Source: Exiguobacterium qingdaonense
Lineage (GTDB): Bacteria > Bacillota > Bacilli > Exiguobacteriales > Exiguobacteriaceae
Direction of reading: 5' to 3'
Assembly (NCBI RefSeq): GCF_018617855.1
Contig: NZ_JACSKY010000002.1
Location: 1-64,000, forward strand
DNA length: 64,000 nt
This document shows positions 51,182 through 60,493 of the stretch, one piece after another. The notes below the pieces were generated by a model. That model did not search any database. It saw only the letters and a list, made by a program, of their open reading frames with translations, and was not told the origin of the DNA. Numbering within the stretch: position 1 is the stretch's first letter; each line of letters starts with the position of its first letter. Both the position numbers and the translations under genes were made by a program.

Positions 51182-51808
51182 TTAGTTTGTTTTGAAAATA
51201 CGATCAAAATCATCACGCCAATAATCAACCAACCAGTCGTTATATTCGTGATACAAAGGGGCTAGTGGTTCCACTTTATTTGAAATGATGATACAACCTC
51301 GATCATCGTACATATGAAAAATGATGCCCTTTTCGGTGCATATAAAGTATACAGTTTGTCCGATTCCAGGTTCTCTTCCTTGCTCATAATTTCCAATCCC
51401 CCGAAGGATTTTTTCGTAAGGAGTCGCTTTTACTTGTGTGGATACAAACTTCACTTTGTATTCATGTTTGATTTCAAACGTTTCTCCTGTTACTTTGTCC
51501 TCCTGTTCATCTAATTCAAACAACCTTTCTTCTATAATCTGTTGCTCCATAAATAATTCATACAAATATTCGGGAGTGGTATTCCCGAACATGATGTCCT
51601 CTGTTTCGTTCCAATCCTTGATAAAGATATGGATGTAATCATCAGATTGAAACACTTCCTCGAATAATGTAGTCACTCTGTTTACAACTTGCTCTATTCT
51701 CTCATCCGTTCCGTTTTTATACGGTTCGCCAAGTTCGAATCTTAGATGGACTTCTCCAGATAGGTTTGGGAAATTGTCCTCTATGTACTTCATTATTTCT
51801 TCTTTCAC
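51182..51808 (-). CDS. DUF3885-domain protein, 208 aa
   Basis: The sequence from FELGEPYKN through RVTTLFEEVFQSDDYIHIFI to IIFHMYDDRGCIIIS and LYHEYNDWLVDYWRDDFDRIF has the order and wording of DUF3885 proteins, common singletons in Bacillales. It is acidic, cytoplasmic and of unknown function; an immunity-protein role has a plausible look but no evidence here. It starts at GTG 51808 with GAGGTGATGAT upstream. It is AT-rich and sits between two genes that belong to a conserved neighbourhood, so it looks acquired. Confidence 0.82.
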   Translation of the reverse strand: MKEEIMKYIEDNFPNLSGEVHLRFELGEPYKNGTDERIEQVVNRVTTLFEEVFQSDDYIHIFIKDWNETEDIMFGNTTPEYLYELFMEQQIIEERLFELDEQEDKVTGETFEIKHEYKVKFVSTQVKATPYEKILRGIGNYEQGREPGIGQTVYFICTEKGIIFHMYDDRGCIIISNKVEPLAPLYHEYNDWLVDYWRDDFDRIFKTN

Positions 51809-51866
51809 ATCATCACCTCATCTTAAACAATTGATACAATCTAAAACCACAGAACCTTCTTTCATA

Positions 51867-51895
51867 AAAAAGAGACCTGAACGGCAGGTCTCTTG
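51867..51895 (-). terminator. Terminator of ytzE
   Basis: AAGAGACCTG pairs with CAGGTCTCTT; on the minus strand TTTTTT follows. Confidence 0.9.
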
Positions 51896-51911
51896 AAAAT
51901 ACATATACAAT

Positions 51912-52133
51912 TCAATTTGCCGTCTTGAGTGAACGTTTGGACGAAGTCCACGTACCGCGGCTAGGGCTCTCTACAAGGTTATTGTACTCAAGTACGTTCA
52001 AATCACGTTGCACCGTACGGGACGTGATGCCGAACTCTTCTACTAGTTCTGAAGTGGTAACTGTCTCCCTTTCATTGATGAACAAATAAATGGACTTGAT
52101 GCGCGTTAACATCCGATCTGTTGAGCCTTTCAT
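51912..52133 (-). CDS. ytzE: Small DeoR-type HTH regulator (YtzE-like), 73 aa
   Basis: A single winged helix: RIKSIYLFINERETVTTSEL then VEEFGITSRTVQRDLNVLEY, the DeoR/HTH_11 recognition unit (about residues 10-60). The sugar-sensing domain of full DeoR proteins is absent. GGGAGG 7 nt before ATG 52133 chooses the start over upstream in-frame codons. B. subtilis ytzE, also about 70 aa, likewise lies beside the pepV homologue. It may control the divergent pepV (inference). Confidence 0.82.
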   Translation of the reverse strand: MKGSTDRMLTRIKSIYLFINERETVTTSELVEEFGITSRTVQRDLNVLEYNNLVESPSRGTWTSSKRSLKTAN

Positions 52134-52441
52134 TGGATGACCTCCCAATGTGTAGAATAATGACAAACCATACCTACAGACGACAAAATGAAATATAAAA
52201 TTGTTATTTTCTAAAATTACACCTTAAGTATACCGCTCCTGTGCGAAAATGCAAGTGGAAAGCACGAACAATCCGTTTGTAAAGATTTAATTATGATTGT
52301 AAATGTCGAATGAAGATTAGATTTTTCGATTAATTTAACGGTTAAATACGAACGAAAAAAACTTTTCTAAATGAATGTTCGTCTTTCGTTCATTTGGATA
52401 TACTAGTAAGGGAGAGAACATTCGCAAAAGGGGAGATAAAT

Positions 52442-53827
52442 ATGAATTGGAGACAGGAAGTCGACAATCGTAAAGAGGCATTTTTAACTGATTTACAAGG
52501 ATTACTACAAATCCCTAGTGTGCTCGATGAATCAAAATCCGCACCGGACATGCCATTTGGACCAGATGTTCGGAGAGCGCTTGATTACATGTTTGAGATT
52601 GGTGAGCGTGATGGATTCAAAACGAAGGATGTCGGCGGTTATGCTGGGCATCTAGAGTACGGGGATGGCGAGGAAATCGTCGGAATCCTATGTCATCTTG
52701 ATGTCGTGCCGGCTGGAGAAGGATGGACGTACGGGGCATTCAATCCGACCATCAAAGACGGGAAGATCATTGCCCGCGGAAGTAATGATGACAAAGGGCC
52801 GTCTATGGCTGCATATTATGGGTTGCGCATCGTCAAAGAGCTCGGCTTGCCACTCTCAAAACGAGTCCGCCTCATCGCAGGTTGTGACGAAGAGAGCGAA
52901 TGGCGTTGTGTGCGTGAGTATTTTAAACAAGAACAGATGCCGACATACGGCTTCGCACCAGACGCGGATTTTCCAATTATCAACGCGGAAAAAGGTTTGT
53001 ATGACGGTGTATTGAAGCAATTGCCGATTCAACGTACGTCGGGAGCAGCCTACCATCTCGTCTCATTCATGAGTGGGGAGCGTCCGAACATGGTGCCGGA
53101 TTTTGCGAAAGCCGAATTGAAAACGGACGAGGTGCTAGAAGAGAAGTTCGAAGCCTATCTAGAAAAGTATGAAGCAGACGGGACGTGCGTATACGATCGC
53201 GGAACATATACTTTTACGATGAAGGGGAAAGCGGCGCATGCGATGGAGCCGGATAACGGGATTAGCGCTGCGTACGTGCTCGCCGGATTTTTATTGCACC
53301 TCCCACTCGATATCCAGGGAGAACGCTACATCGAACTCGTTCGTCACGTGTTCGCCGATTCACGTGGCATTTCGCTCGGGATTGAAGCGAGCGATGAAAC
53401 GGGCGATTTGACGATCAATGGCGGTGTGTTCCGATACAACACAGAAGAGCGTACGGCTACGGTCAATATTCGTTATCCGTATACGGCTAAATTCGAAGAA
53501 CGATTACAAAACTTAAGAGAAATCGCTTTGTCACTTGGTTTTGAATTAAAGACGCGTCAACATATGCCGCCTCATCATGTCGCAGAAGATCATCCGCTCG
53601 TGAAGACGTTAGCCGACGTATACGAACGACAGACGGGTGAGCACGCCAATCTGATGGCGATTGGAGGCGGCACATACGCTCGCTCGCTTCAGGCAGGTGT
53701 CGCGTTTGGTGCATTGTTCCCAGGAGCTAAAGATGTGGCGCATCAGGTCGATGAATATATGGAGATAGAAGATTTATTACGTGCCGCAGCCATCTATGCT
53801 GAAGCGATTTACGAGCTCGCTAAATAA
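52442..53827 (+). CDS. pepV: Dipeptidase PepV (M20 family), 461 aa
   Basis: A zinc dipeptidase of broad specificity. Metal ligands and catalytic residues are in GILCHLDVVPAGEGWT, ARGSNDDKGPSMAA and AGCDEESEWRC. The dimer/lid domain holds FTMKGKAAHAMEPDNG, and the last ligand His is near DVAHQVDEYMEI. GGGGAG 6 nt before ATG 52442 sets the start. The B. subtilis counterpart is ytjP. Together with PepA it degrades peptides from turnover or uptake. Confidence 0.94.
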   Translation: MNWRQEVDNRKEAFLTDLQGLLQIPSVLDESKSAPDMPFGPDVRRALDYMFEIGERDGFKTKDVGGYAGHLEYGDGEEIVGILCHLDVVPAGEGWTYGAFNPTIKDGKIIARGSNDDKGPSMAAYYGLRIVKELGLPLSKRVRLIAGCDEESEWRCVREYFKQEQMPTYGFAPDADFPIINAEKGLYDGVLKQLPIQRTSGAAYHLVSFMSGERPNMVPDFAKAELKTDEVLEEKFEAYLEKYEADGTCVYDRGTYTFTMKGKAAHAMEPDNGISAAYVLAGFLLHLPLDIQGERYIELVRHVFADSRGISLGIEASDETGDLTINGGVFRYNTEERTATVNIRYPYTAKFEERLQNLREIALSLGFELKTRQHMPPHHVAEDHPLVKTLADVYERQTGEHANLMAIGGGTYARSLQAGVAFGALFPGAKDVAHQVDEYMEIEDLLRAAAIYAEAIYELAK

Positions 53828-53886
53828 GAACTATGGAGAGCTGACTGATGAAGTCGGCTCTCTGTCCTTTAGGAAGGAAGTTACCA

Positions 53887-55038
53887 TTGGATTCGCAAAA
53901 AAGATTGTTTCAGTCTGTATACGTCGCGATTTTCTTCGCGCAAGGGGCGTTGATCCCTTACATGACCTTATATTTTTCACAAACTAAATTCGGACTGACA
54001 CCGAGTCAGGTCGGGATTGTCGTGGCCATCTTACCGATTCTCTCAATCGGTGTCCAACCACTGTGGGGCATGTTGACCGACCGAACCGGACGTGTACGAG
54101 CTTGGTTGATTTTAGCGATGTTAAGCGCCGCGCTCATTTCGTTCACCTTCTTAGTGGCGACCGCATACGTTTGGATTATCGTCCTCATGGTGATTTGGTC
54201 CATCTTCCAATGTGCCCACATCCCACTTGTGGACATGATGACGCTCGACTATACGGCGCGGTCGAAAGTCGATTACGGTGCGATTCGACTTTACGGGTCG
54301 GCAGGGTTCGCCATCGCGGTGTTTGCGATGGGACGGATTTCCGATACGACGTGGGGTTTGGCAAGTACGTTCGTCTTGAGTGCGATTCTTCTTATCCTCG
54401 GAAGCATGCTCGTTCGAATTATTCCAGAAAAGAGCTCGATTCGTGACGTCACGTTAGCCCCGATTTCATGGACAGCTGTTTGGAACAAAACCTTCATATT
54501 CTTCCTGCTCGGAGGCATGCTCGTCTTCGGACCAATTTATGCGAACAATTACTATTTTGGATTGTACGTGACGAATAGCGGGGGATCGACGACGCTCGTC
54601 GGAACACTATTCCTCGTCGCGGTCTTGTTTGAGATTCCCTTCATGAAAGTGGCATCACAGCTTGTAGAACGGTTCGGCAGTGTCTCGGTACTCGTCGGGG
54701 CGGCAGCCATTTCAGCCATGCGGAATGGCGTACTTGCATTAGAGCCACCGATTTGGGTTGTGTGGCTCCTCGCGATTGTACAAGGTCTTGTCGTCGGACT
54801 CTTGATTCCGGTCGCCCTCCAGTTTGTTCGAACACTCGTCGACCGACAAGTGTCTTCGACGGCGATTGGTGTCTATATGGCATTGACGTCAGGACTAGCG
54901 ACAGCAGGTTTCAACATGCTGAGCGGTAAAATCATTGAACTCGACGATATTTTAGGCGTGTTTTGGATGTATACGATCGTAACGGCTCTTGGGGCATTGA
55001 TTTGGGTTGGCATGTCACGTCGCGCACGGAAAGGGTGA
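53887..55038 (+). CDS. MFS transporter, PPP/LacY-like group, 383 aa
   Basis: A 12-helix MFS protein beginning FQSVYVAIFFAQGALIPYMTLYF, with the A-motif-like PLWGMLTDRTGRVRAW and a repeat in the second half, as in MFS_1_like (3-phenylpropionate transporter-type) proteins. An ATG at 53848 lies inside a hairpin (53836-53862: AGAGCTGACT facing AGTCGGCTCT) that ends the pepV transcript. AGGAAGG 9 nt before TTG 53887 makes that the better start. The substrate is unknown. Confidence 0.82.
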   Translation: MDSQKRLFQSVYVAIFFAQGALIPYMTLYFSQTKFGLTPSQVGIVVAILPILSIGVQPLWGMLTDRTGRVRAWLILAMLSAALISFTFLVATAYVWIIVLMVIWSIFQCAHIPLVDMMTLDYTARSKVDYGAIRLYGSAGFAIAVFAMGRISDTTWGLASTFVLSAILLILGSMLVRIIPEKSSIRDVTLAPISWTAVWNKTFIFFLLGGMLVFGPIYANNYYFGLYVTNSGGSTTLVGTLFLVAVLFEIPFMKVASQLVERFGSVSVLVGAAAISAMRNGVLALEPPIWVVWLLAIVQGLVVGLLIPVALQFVRTLVDRQVSSTAIGVYMALTSGLATAGFNMLSGKIIELDDILGVFWMYTIVTALGALIWVGMSRRARKG

Positions 55039-55043
55039 TTTAG

Positions 55044-55619
55044 ATGAGTGTACATTACTTTATTGCGATTCCGATTGAGGCGACCGAACTCGCCTCTGTG
55101 CAACAGGCCATTCTACCTTATTATTCGTATCGACGGGTTTATCGACCGGAAGAATTTCATATGACGATTCAATTTTTAGGAAGCACCAATGCGGACGAAC
55201 TAGATGAGGTAAAGGAAGTCACACGAAGAATCTGTGAGGAAACGCCGCCGTTCACGTTGACGTTTCGGTCCATCGACCATTTTGGAAGACCTGACCGTCC
55301 ACGTGTGTTGACGGTCGTGCCGGATGCATCGGAGCCGCTTCGACGATTTGCGCTTGCGCTCCGCCATGAGCTTGTCGAAGTGATTCCTAGATTGGACCGA
55401 AAAGCGTTCGTACCTCATGTGACAATCGCGAAGAAGTGGGATGTGGGAGAACGTGTCGCATATGTTCCTCCCACGTTTGAAGCGACCGAGTCAGTAGAAG
55501 AAGTGATTTTATATGAAGTACAGCCGAATCATACACCCGCTTATCGAGTAGTAGAAGTATTTCCGTTAAGACGGTCACAGGAGGACATATGGCAATCCCG
55601 GTTAAAGTTTTTGACGTAA
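55044..55619 (+). CDS. thpR: RNA 2',3'-cyclic phosphodiesterase (ThpR/LigT), 191 aa
   Basis: A two-histidine phosphoesterase. The paired HxTx motifs are HMTIQFLG (about residue 40) and HVTIAKKW (about residue 128). The N-terminal YFIAIPI is typical. It opens 2'-5' or cyclic phosphate ends on RNA; the cellular role is unclear. AAAGGGTG precedes the ATG. It overlaps the next gene by 31 nt. The B. subtilis counterpart is ytlP. Confidence 0.9.
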   Translation: MSVHYFIAIPIEATELASVQQAILPYYSYRRVYRPEEFHMTIQFLGSTNADELDEVKEVTRRICEETPPFTLTFRSIDHFGRPDRPRVLTVVPDASEPLRRFALALRHELVEVIPRLDRKAFVPHVTIAKKWDVGERVAYVPPTFEATESVEEVILYEVQPNHTPAYRVVEVFPLRRSQEDIWQSRLKFLT

Positions 55620-56428
55620 TCTCAAAATATGAACGCGACGTGTTAAATCAATACAACCGTTATTTAGAGTATGTGGAATCCGATACGGCACGTCTACAGC
55701 GCCTTCATGAAAACAACCGCTTAAACCCGGTCGAGGTGTTTGAGATCGACAGGCCGTGGTGGAAGTTCTGGGCGAAGTCCGAACGAATCGAATTGGAACC
55801 GAAGCCACTCACCGATTCACAATATCAAAAGATGTTACGCGAACGTCGGCATATTCAAAAACTTCAGTTCGCTTGTGAAGGGGTGCTCGAGGTAGATTTG
55901 CCGCACTTGGCGTTCACTCGAGATTTCGCCTATCGAGTCATGCGCACCGAGTGGAACGAGAGACACTTTTTCCTTTACCGCCCGGTCATCGAGTGGAACG
56001 GCGCGACGGTCGAGTTAAGCCACATCATCGTCGGTCCATCGCATATGTATGTCGTAGAGTGGCTTGAAGGTGACCGGAGTATCTATCACATATCGAAAGA
56101 AAAGACATGGGTTCATCAACCGCTGAAAGGGGAAAATACTCGTGTAGTGAACCCCCTCATCACATTGTCACGAACAGAAGAGCTCATTCGTCAGATTCTA
56201 CCGAATTACGCAGGGGTACTTCAAAAAGTCGTCATCGCAGCGAATGGATATTTTGATCACGTTCCAAGTATTCGATCGACACATTATGTCGGTCGCAACG
56301 AGTATACGGAATGGATGAAACAAGTGAACGGACGGGCGCCGATTGTGAAAGCACAGCAAATTCGGGATGTCGCGACTTTGTTAGAAGTGACCGCCAAGGT
56401 GCCGTTTCGCCAATTTATGGATCAATGA
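55589..56428 (+). CDS. NERD-like nuclease-related protein (YtlQ type), 279 aa
   Basis: The N-terminal helical region (about 1-100, rich in Arg and Glu, with RPWWKFWAK) is followed by a segment that fits a NERD/PD-(D/E)XK-like core: RHFFLYRPVIEWNGATVELSHIIVGPSHMYVVEWLEG. Acidic and lysine residues could form the catalytic site, but I cannot place the full motif. AGGAGG 5 nt upstream. The position after thpR and before the pullulanase gene matches B. subtilis ytlQ. Confidence 0.55.
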   Translation: MAIPVKVFDVISKYERDVLNQYNRYLEYVESDTARLQRLHENNRLNPVEVFEIDRPWWKFWAKSERIELEPKPLTDSQYQKMLRERRHIQKLQFACEGVLEVDLPHLAFTRDFAYRVMRTEWNERHFFLYRPVIEWNGATVELSHIIVGPSHMYVVEWLEGDRSIYHISKEKTWVHQPLKGENTRVVNPLITLSRTEELIRQILPNYAGVLQKVVIAANGYFDHVPSIRSTHYVGRNEYTEWMKQVNGRAPIVKAQQIRDVATLLEVTAKVPFRQFMDQ

Positions 56429-56447
56429 TTGAGAGGAAGGGACGCAT

Positions 56448-58610
56448 ATGCATCATACACCAGATCAAAAGACCGCCTCACACGTGACGATTGAGAGCGC
56501 GTCTTTCGTATCATTTGAGACAATACAACTTGAGATTGTGCGCGAATATGAATCCGTTCCAGTGAAAATTGAACAGAATGGCCGCCCAATCGACTATCTC
56601 GTCGAACAACAAGATGTGACCGAATCGGGAATGATGCTGACGCTTCGCTTGAATGAACCGATCTCACTAGAGATGCTGTATACGGTTTATCATCCTGGAC
56701 ATAAGACGACGGTCATCGTTCCCCGGGAAGTTGTCCGTTCGGAAGAGTTTGAACGTCGGTTCTCGTATGACGGACCGCTCGGCGTATCGTTTGCACCGCA
56801 CGGGATGGAAGTGACGGTATGGTCTCCTGTCGCCTTATCGATGTGGATTACAATCCATGACGACACGAACTACCGCGAGCTTGAGCGATTCCGTATGAAC
56901 CGTGGAGCGCACGGTGAATGGAGTGGCGAAGTGCCGAAGGCGTTTGAAGGGATGCTGTATCGTCTAGAAGTGAAGACTCCGGTCGATACGAGGCATGTCG
57001 TCGATCCTTATGCGAGAGCCGTCAGTTTGAACGGGGAGTATGGAGTGTTGACGGATGTGGCACGATTTGTCGCCGAACAAGTCGAGTCAATCCCGCGGCC
57101 CCCGCTATGGAAGTCGACAGATGCTGTCATCTATGAACTGCATATTCGAGACTTCACGAGTCATCCATCTTCGATGAGTCAAATGAAAGGGCAATACGGC
57201 GGAGTCGCAGAAAAGGGAGTTCGGACAAAGGCGGGTCACAGTGCCGGCCTTGATTATATAAAGGAACTCGGGGTGACTCACGTCCAACTGTTGCCGGTTC
57301 ATGATTTTGGAAGTGTCGATGAGGCGACACGTATGCCGTACAACTGGGGATATGACCCGATTCATTGGTTCAGTTTGGAGGGGAGCTACGCCTCAAGACC
57401 GGATGTGCCGTTGAGTCGCGTTTCCGAATATGCGACACTTGTCTCGAACCTCCATCAGGCCGGCCTGCGCGTCGTCACGGATGTCGTGATGAATCACATA
57501 TACATTCGTGAGCAATCACCACTCGAGGCGCTCGTTCCATATTATTATTTCCGATATGAGCTTGACGGAACAGTCGCGAATGGGACGGGTGTCGGGAATG
57601 ACACGGCATCGGAACGATATATGATGCGACGGATGATTGTGGACTTTGTTGAATTTTTCGCAACGACCTATCAAGTCGATGGATTCCGCTTTGATTTGAT
57701 GGGCATTCATGACGTCGAGACGATGAATCAGGTACGAGCCGTTCTCGATAAGATTGACCCGTCAATCCTCGTCTATGGGGAAGGTTGGGATTTGGCGACG
57801 CCGCTCGGTCAATCGTTAAAGGCGACGTCACAAAATGCTGCTCGGATGCCTCGCATCGGTCATTTCAACGATATGATTCGAGATGCGTTAAAGGGATCTA
57901 CATTTAACGACCGAGAGCGTGGATTCATCTCGGGGAATGAATGGCGAGAATGGGAGCTCCGTGAATGTCTCACCGGTGCCGTTCACATTCCGAACGTGAC
58001 GGTCGGTCGATTTCCGAATCCGACCTATTCAATCAACTATGCCGAAGCTCACGACAATCATACGATTTATGACAAGTTGACATTATCATGTGAGGGAGTT
58101 GACGAAGCGACGCGTCTCAAGATGCAACGTTTAGCCAATGCGGTCGTCATCACTTCCCAAGGTATACCGTTCATCCACGCCGGTCAGGAATTCGGACGAA
58201 CAAAGCATGGAGTCGAAAACAGCTATAATTCTCCGGACCACATCAATCATTTCGATTGGGACTTACGCGATACGCGAGTACGCGAAATCGAATATGTGAA
58301 GACGCTATTGAAACTGCGCCGACTCCACACATGTTTCCGTTATGATTCGCGTCAAGAAGTGATCGATCACTTCACGTTTCTCCCATCTCCGCCTGGCGTC
58401 ATCATTTACGAGCTGACGGCGAGTCATTCGTATGATGCATGGCAACGGGTACGCGTTTATGTGAACGGTACGTTCGAGCCGCTTTCTTTTGAGAGCGATG
58501 TGAAATGGAACGTCTACGTCCAAGGCGAAACGGCAAGTCTCGTCCCACTTGCAAGAAACCCGGAACACATACAAGTCGAGTCGTTGTCAATGACGATTCT
58601 CGCATGTTAA
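56448..58610 (+). CDS. amyX: Type I pullulanase (GH13), 720 aa
   Basis: Hydrolyses alpha-1,6 branches of pullulan and branched dextrins. An N-terminal beta region (about 1-215) precedes the barrel. The pullulanase signature MPYNWGYDPIHW is present. Conserved GH13 regions are VVTDVVMNH, DGFRFDLMG (nucleophile Asp), VYGEGWD (acid Glu) and YAEAHDNHT (third Asp). There is no signal peptide, so the enzyme is intracellular, as is B. subtilis AmyX (718 aa). GAAGGG precedes the ATG. It supplies glucose or maltodextrins to glycolysis. Confidence 0.95.
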   Translation: MHHTPDQKTASHVTIESASFVSFETIQLEIVREYESVPVKIEQNGRPIDYLVEQQDVTESGMMLTLRLNEPISLEMLYTVYHPGHKTTVIVPREVVRSEEFERRFSYDGPLGVSFAPHGMEVTVWSPVALSMWITIHDDTNYRELERFRMNRGAHGEWSGEVPKAFEGMLYRLEVKTPVDTRHVVDPYARAVSLNGEYGVLTDVARFVAEQVESIPRPPLWKSTDAVIYELHIRDFTSHPSSMSQMKGQYGGVAEKGVRTKAGHSAGLDYIKELGVTHVQLLPVHDFGSVDEATRMPYNWGYDPIHWFSLEGSYASRPDVPLSRVSEYATLVSNLHQAGLRVVTDVVMNHIYIREQSPLEALVPYYYFRYELDGTVANGTGVGNDTASERYMMRRMIVDFVEFFATTYQVDGFRFDLMGIHDVETMNQVRAVLDKIDPSILVYGEGWDLATPLGQSLKATSQNAARMPRIGHFNDMIRDALKGSTFNDRERGFISGNEWREWELRECLTGAVHIPNVTVGRFPNPTYSINYAEAHDNHTIYDKLTLSCEGVDEATRLKMQRLANAVVITSQGIPFIHAGQEFGRTKHGVENSYNSPDHINHFDWDLRDTRVREIEYVKTLLKLRRLHTCFRYDSRQEVIDHFTFLPSPPGVIIYELTASHSYDAWQRVRVYVNGTFEPLSFESDVKWNVYVQGETASLVPLARNPEHIQVESLSMTILAC

Positions 58611-58654
58611 GATGTTGATTGTATCTCTTTAATTTCAAGTAAGATTTGAGCGTG

Positions 58655-59455
58655 ATGAATATGTATTCAGATATAGTCGGTGCGCTCGGTAAAGAGTGGA
58701 CAGTCGCTTCAGCTGGCGGTATAACAGGCGAAGCGTATGTAGCGACGACGCGCCAACAGAAGATTTTTGTAAAACGGAATTCTTCTCCTTTTCTGGCGAT
58801 TTTGTCAGCAGAAGGAATCGTCCCAAAATTACTTTGGACGAAACGGATGTTTAACGGGGACGTGTTGAGTGCCCAACAATTCATAGAAGGCCGCGAACTT
58901 TCACCAAAAGATATGAGACGACCTGATGTCGCGGCACAGCTTGGCAAGATTCATAACTCTAAAGAGCTATTATTCATGTTGCAACAGCTCAACCACACAC
59001 CGGTGACGCCGCACTTATTGCTCCGTCAGTGTGAAGCATATGAACAAGATGAGACGGACCCAACGATTTCGGAAGCTGTGCAATGGTTGAAACATCATTT
59101 GCCAAAAGTGGATGAGCAAGAATATGTCGTATGTCATTCCGACTTAAATCATAACAACTGGATTGAGGATGAAAGTGGCCTACTTTATTTAACGGATTGG
59201 GACGATGCCATTATCGCAGACCGCGCGTTTGATTTGGCAATGGTTGTCTACAGTTATGTGGATGAGATGGAGTGGGAGTACTGGTTCTCGCATTACGGTG
59301 CACTCGTTTCAAATGAGCTTCATAATCGCATGCATTGGTATGCGATTGCCCAGACGATTTTGACGATCTATGGGGAAGAAAATGATTCAGCGCGGATGGA
59401 AGGTTTTCATGTGTTGCGCGAGTTGATTGATGAGGCATACGAACGAATCAATTAA
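58655..59455 (+). CDS. ytmP: Aminoglycoside/choline phosphotransferase-fold protein (YtmP), 266 aa
   Basis: A protein-kinase-like small-molecule kinase fold. The N-lobe is GGITGEAYVATTRQQKIFVK with the ATP-binding Lys. The catalytic loop is VVCHSDLNHNNWI (Brenner motif) and the metal-binding segment YLTDWDDAIIADRAFDLA. It matches B. subtilis YtmP, annotated as a choline/ethanolamine kinase-like protein without known substrate. Ribosome-binding sites are weak for all candidate starts (TTG 58646, ATG 58655, ATG 58661), so the first residues are uncertain. In B. subtilis ytmP also precedes trmB. Confidence 0.85.
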   Translation: MNMYSDIVGALGKEWTVASAGGITGEAYVATTRQQKIFVKRNSSPFLAILSAEGIVPKLLWTKRMFNGDVLSAQQFIEGRELSPKDMRRPDVAAQLGKIHNSKELLFMLQQLNHTPVTPHLLLRQCEAYEQDETDPTISEAVQWLKHHLPKVDEQEYVVCHSDLNHNNWIEDESGLLYLTDWDDAIIADRAFDLAMVVYSYVDEMEWEYWFSHYGALVSNELHNRMHWYAIAQTILTIYGEENDSARMEGFHVLRELIDEAYERIN

Positions 59456-59483
59456 AAGGGATGGCTGTGCGCCACCCCTTTTT
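59454..59483. terminator. Bidirectional terminator, ytmP and CydS-like ORF
   Basis: AAAAGGGATGGC pairs with GCCACCCCTTTT (one mismatch) with T-rich sequence on both exits. Confidence 0.85.
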
Positions 59484-59490
59484 GAACGTT

Positions 59491-59604
59491 TTAGACGTCG
59501 TCTGGATTCATGAAGTAAGCCCAAACGAACGTTGCGATGACACCAGTGAAAAATGTAAGTGGGGCTGCATAAAAGATTAAAAATTGGTCCAATGTACTCA
59601 TCAT
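59491..59604 (-). CDS. CydS-like single-helix membrane peptide, 37 aa
   Basis: An ATG with a perfect AAGGAGG 6 nt upstream opens a 37-codon frame. The peptide reads TLDQFLIFYAAPLTFFTG then VIATFVWAYFMNPDDV: one helix with an N-terminal FLIFYA(A)P and an aromatic, acidic end. This resembles the CydS small subunit of Bacillales cytochrome bd oxidases (FLI-YAP..., about 33 aa). It is followed by a terminator. cydAB are not in this window, so if it is CydS it is unlinked. The start could also be the second ATG (59601). Confidence 0.65.
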   Translation of the reverse strand: MMSTLDQFLIFYAAPLTFFTGVIATFVWAYFMNPDDV

Positions 59605-59740
59605 ATACGACCTCCTTGTGAAGGATGATTCACGTTCATTAAACTATGATTTCGTGTATAATCGCAAGAGGACTGCTCGTACGTAACGTGCATATCCCTA
59701 TTAAACTTGAACATTTGATGAACGAAAGGTAGGATTTTTC

Positions 59741-60388
59741 ATGCGTTTACGACATAAGCCTTGGGCAAAAGAGTATATGGAAGCTCAAGAACATGTATTT
59801 ATTCAACATCCTGAACAATTAAAAGGAAAGTGGGGCACCGAGTTCGGGAATGATGACCCACTCTTTATCGAAGTCGGTTCAGGGAAAGGGCAATTTGTTT
59901 TAGGAATGGCGAAACAACACCCGAATGTGAACTTTATCGCCATTGAACTGTTTGAGAGCGTGGCCGTTTCAATCGTGCAAAAATTAGTCGAAACACCGAT
60001 GTCAAACGTGAGGGTGCTGACGGTCGATGCGAAACGCCTTGTCGACTATTTCGAAGCGGGTGAGGTCGACCGCGTGTACTTAAACTTCTCAGATCCTTGG
60101 CCAAAATCACGTCATGCAAAACGTCGCTTGACGTATAAGACGTTTTTGGCGACATATGAGGCGATTCTTCCGAAAGCGGGAGAGATTCACTTCAAGACAG
60201 ACAACCGTGGCTTGTTTGAATATTCGCTTCAAAGTATGAGTCAATACGGGATGTTCTTCACAGAAATTTCACTAGATTTACACGTGAACGAACCGGAAGA
60301 TAACATTCGAACAGAGTATGAAGAGCGCTTTAGCGCGCTCGGTCAGCCTATTTATCGAATGGAAGCTGTGTTCCGCCCGAAAAATTGA
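59741..60388 (+). CDS. trmB: tRNA (guanine-N7-)-methyltransferase, 215 aa
   Basis: Methylates G46 of tRNA. SAM-binding motif I is IEVGSGKGQFVLGMA, and the sequence FIAIELFESVAVSIV follows. VYLNFSDPWPKSRHAKRRL is the signature of the TrmB family, and the C-terminal TEYEERFSALGQPIYR is typical. AAAGGTAGG lies upstream of the ATG. Confidence 0.97.
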   Translation: MRLRHKPWAKEYMEAQEHVFIQHPEQLKGKWGTEFGNDDPLFIEVGSGKGQFVLGMAKQHPNVNFIAIELFESVAVSIVQKLVETPMSNVRVLTVDAKRLVDYFEAGEVDRVYLNFSDPWPKSRHAKRRLTYKTFLATYEAILPKAGEIHFKTDNRGLFEYSLQSMSQYGMFFTEISLDLHVNEPEDNIRTEYEERFSALGQPIYRMEAVFRPKN

Positions 60389-60493
60389 CACGCTTTTTTC
60401 TTATTTTAATAGTATTTTCTTCACACTTTTTTCTTTCTTCTTGGTACAATAGGAATGACGCTAAACTGGAATAAGAGAAGGGGGAACATGGGG

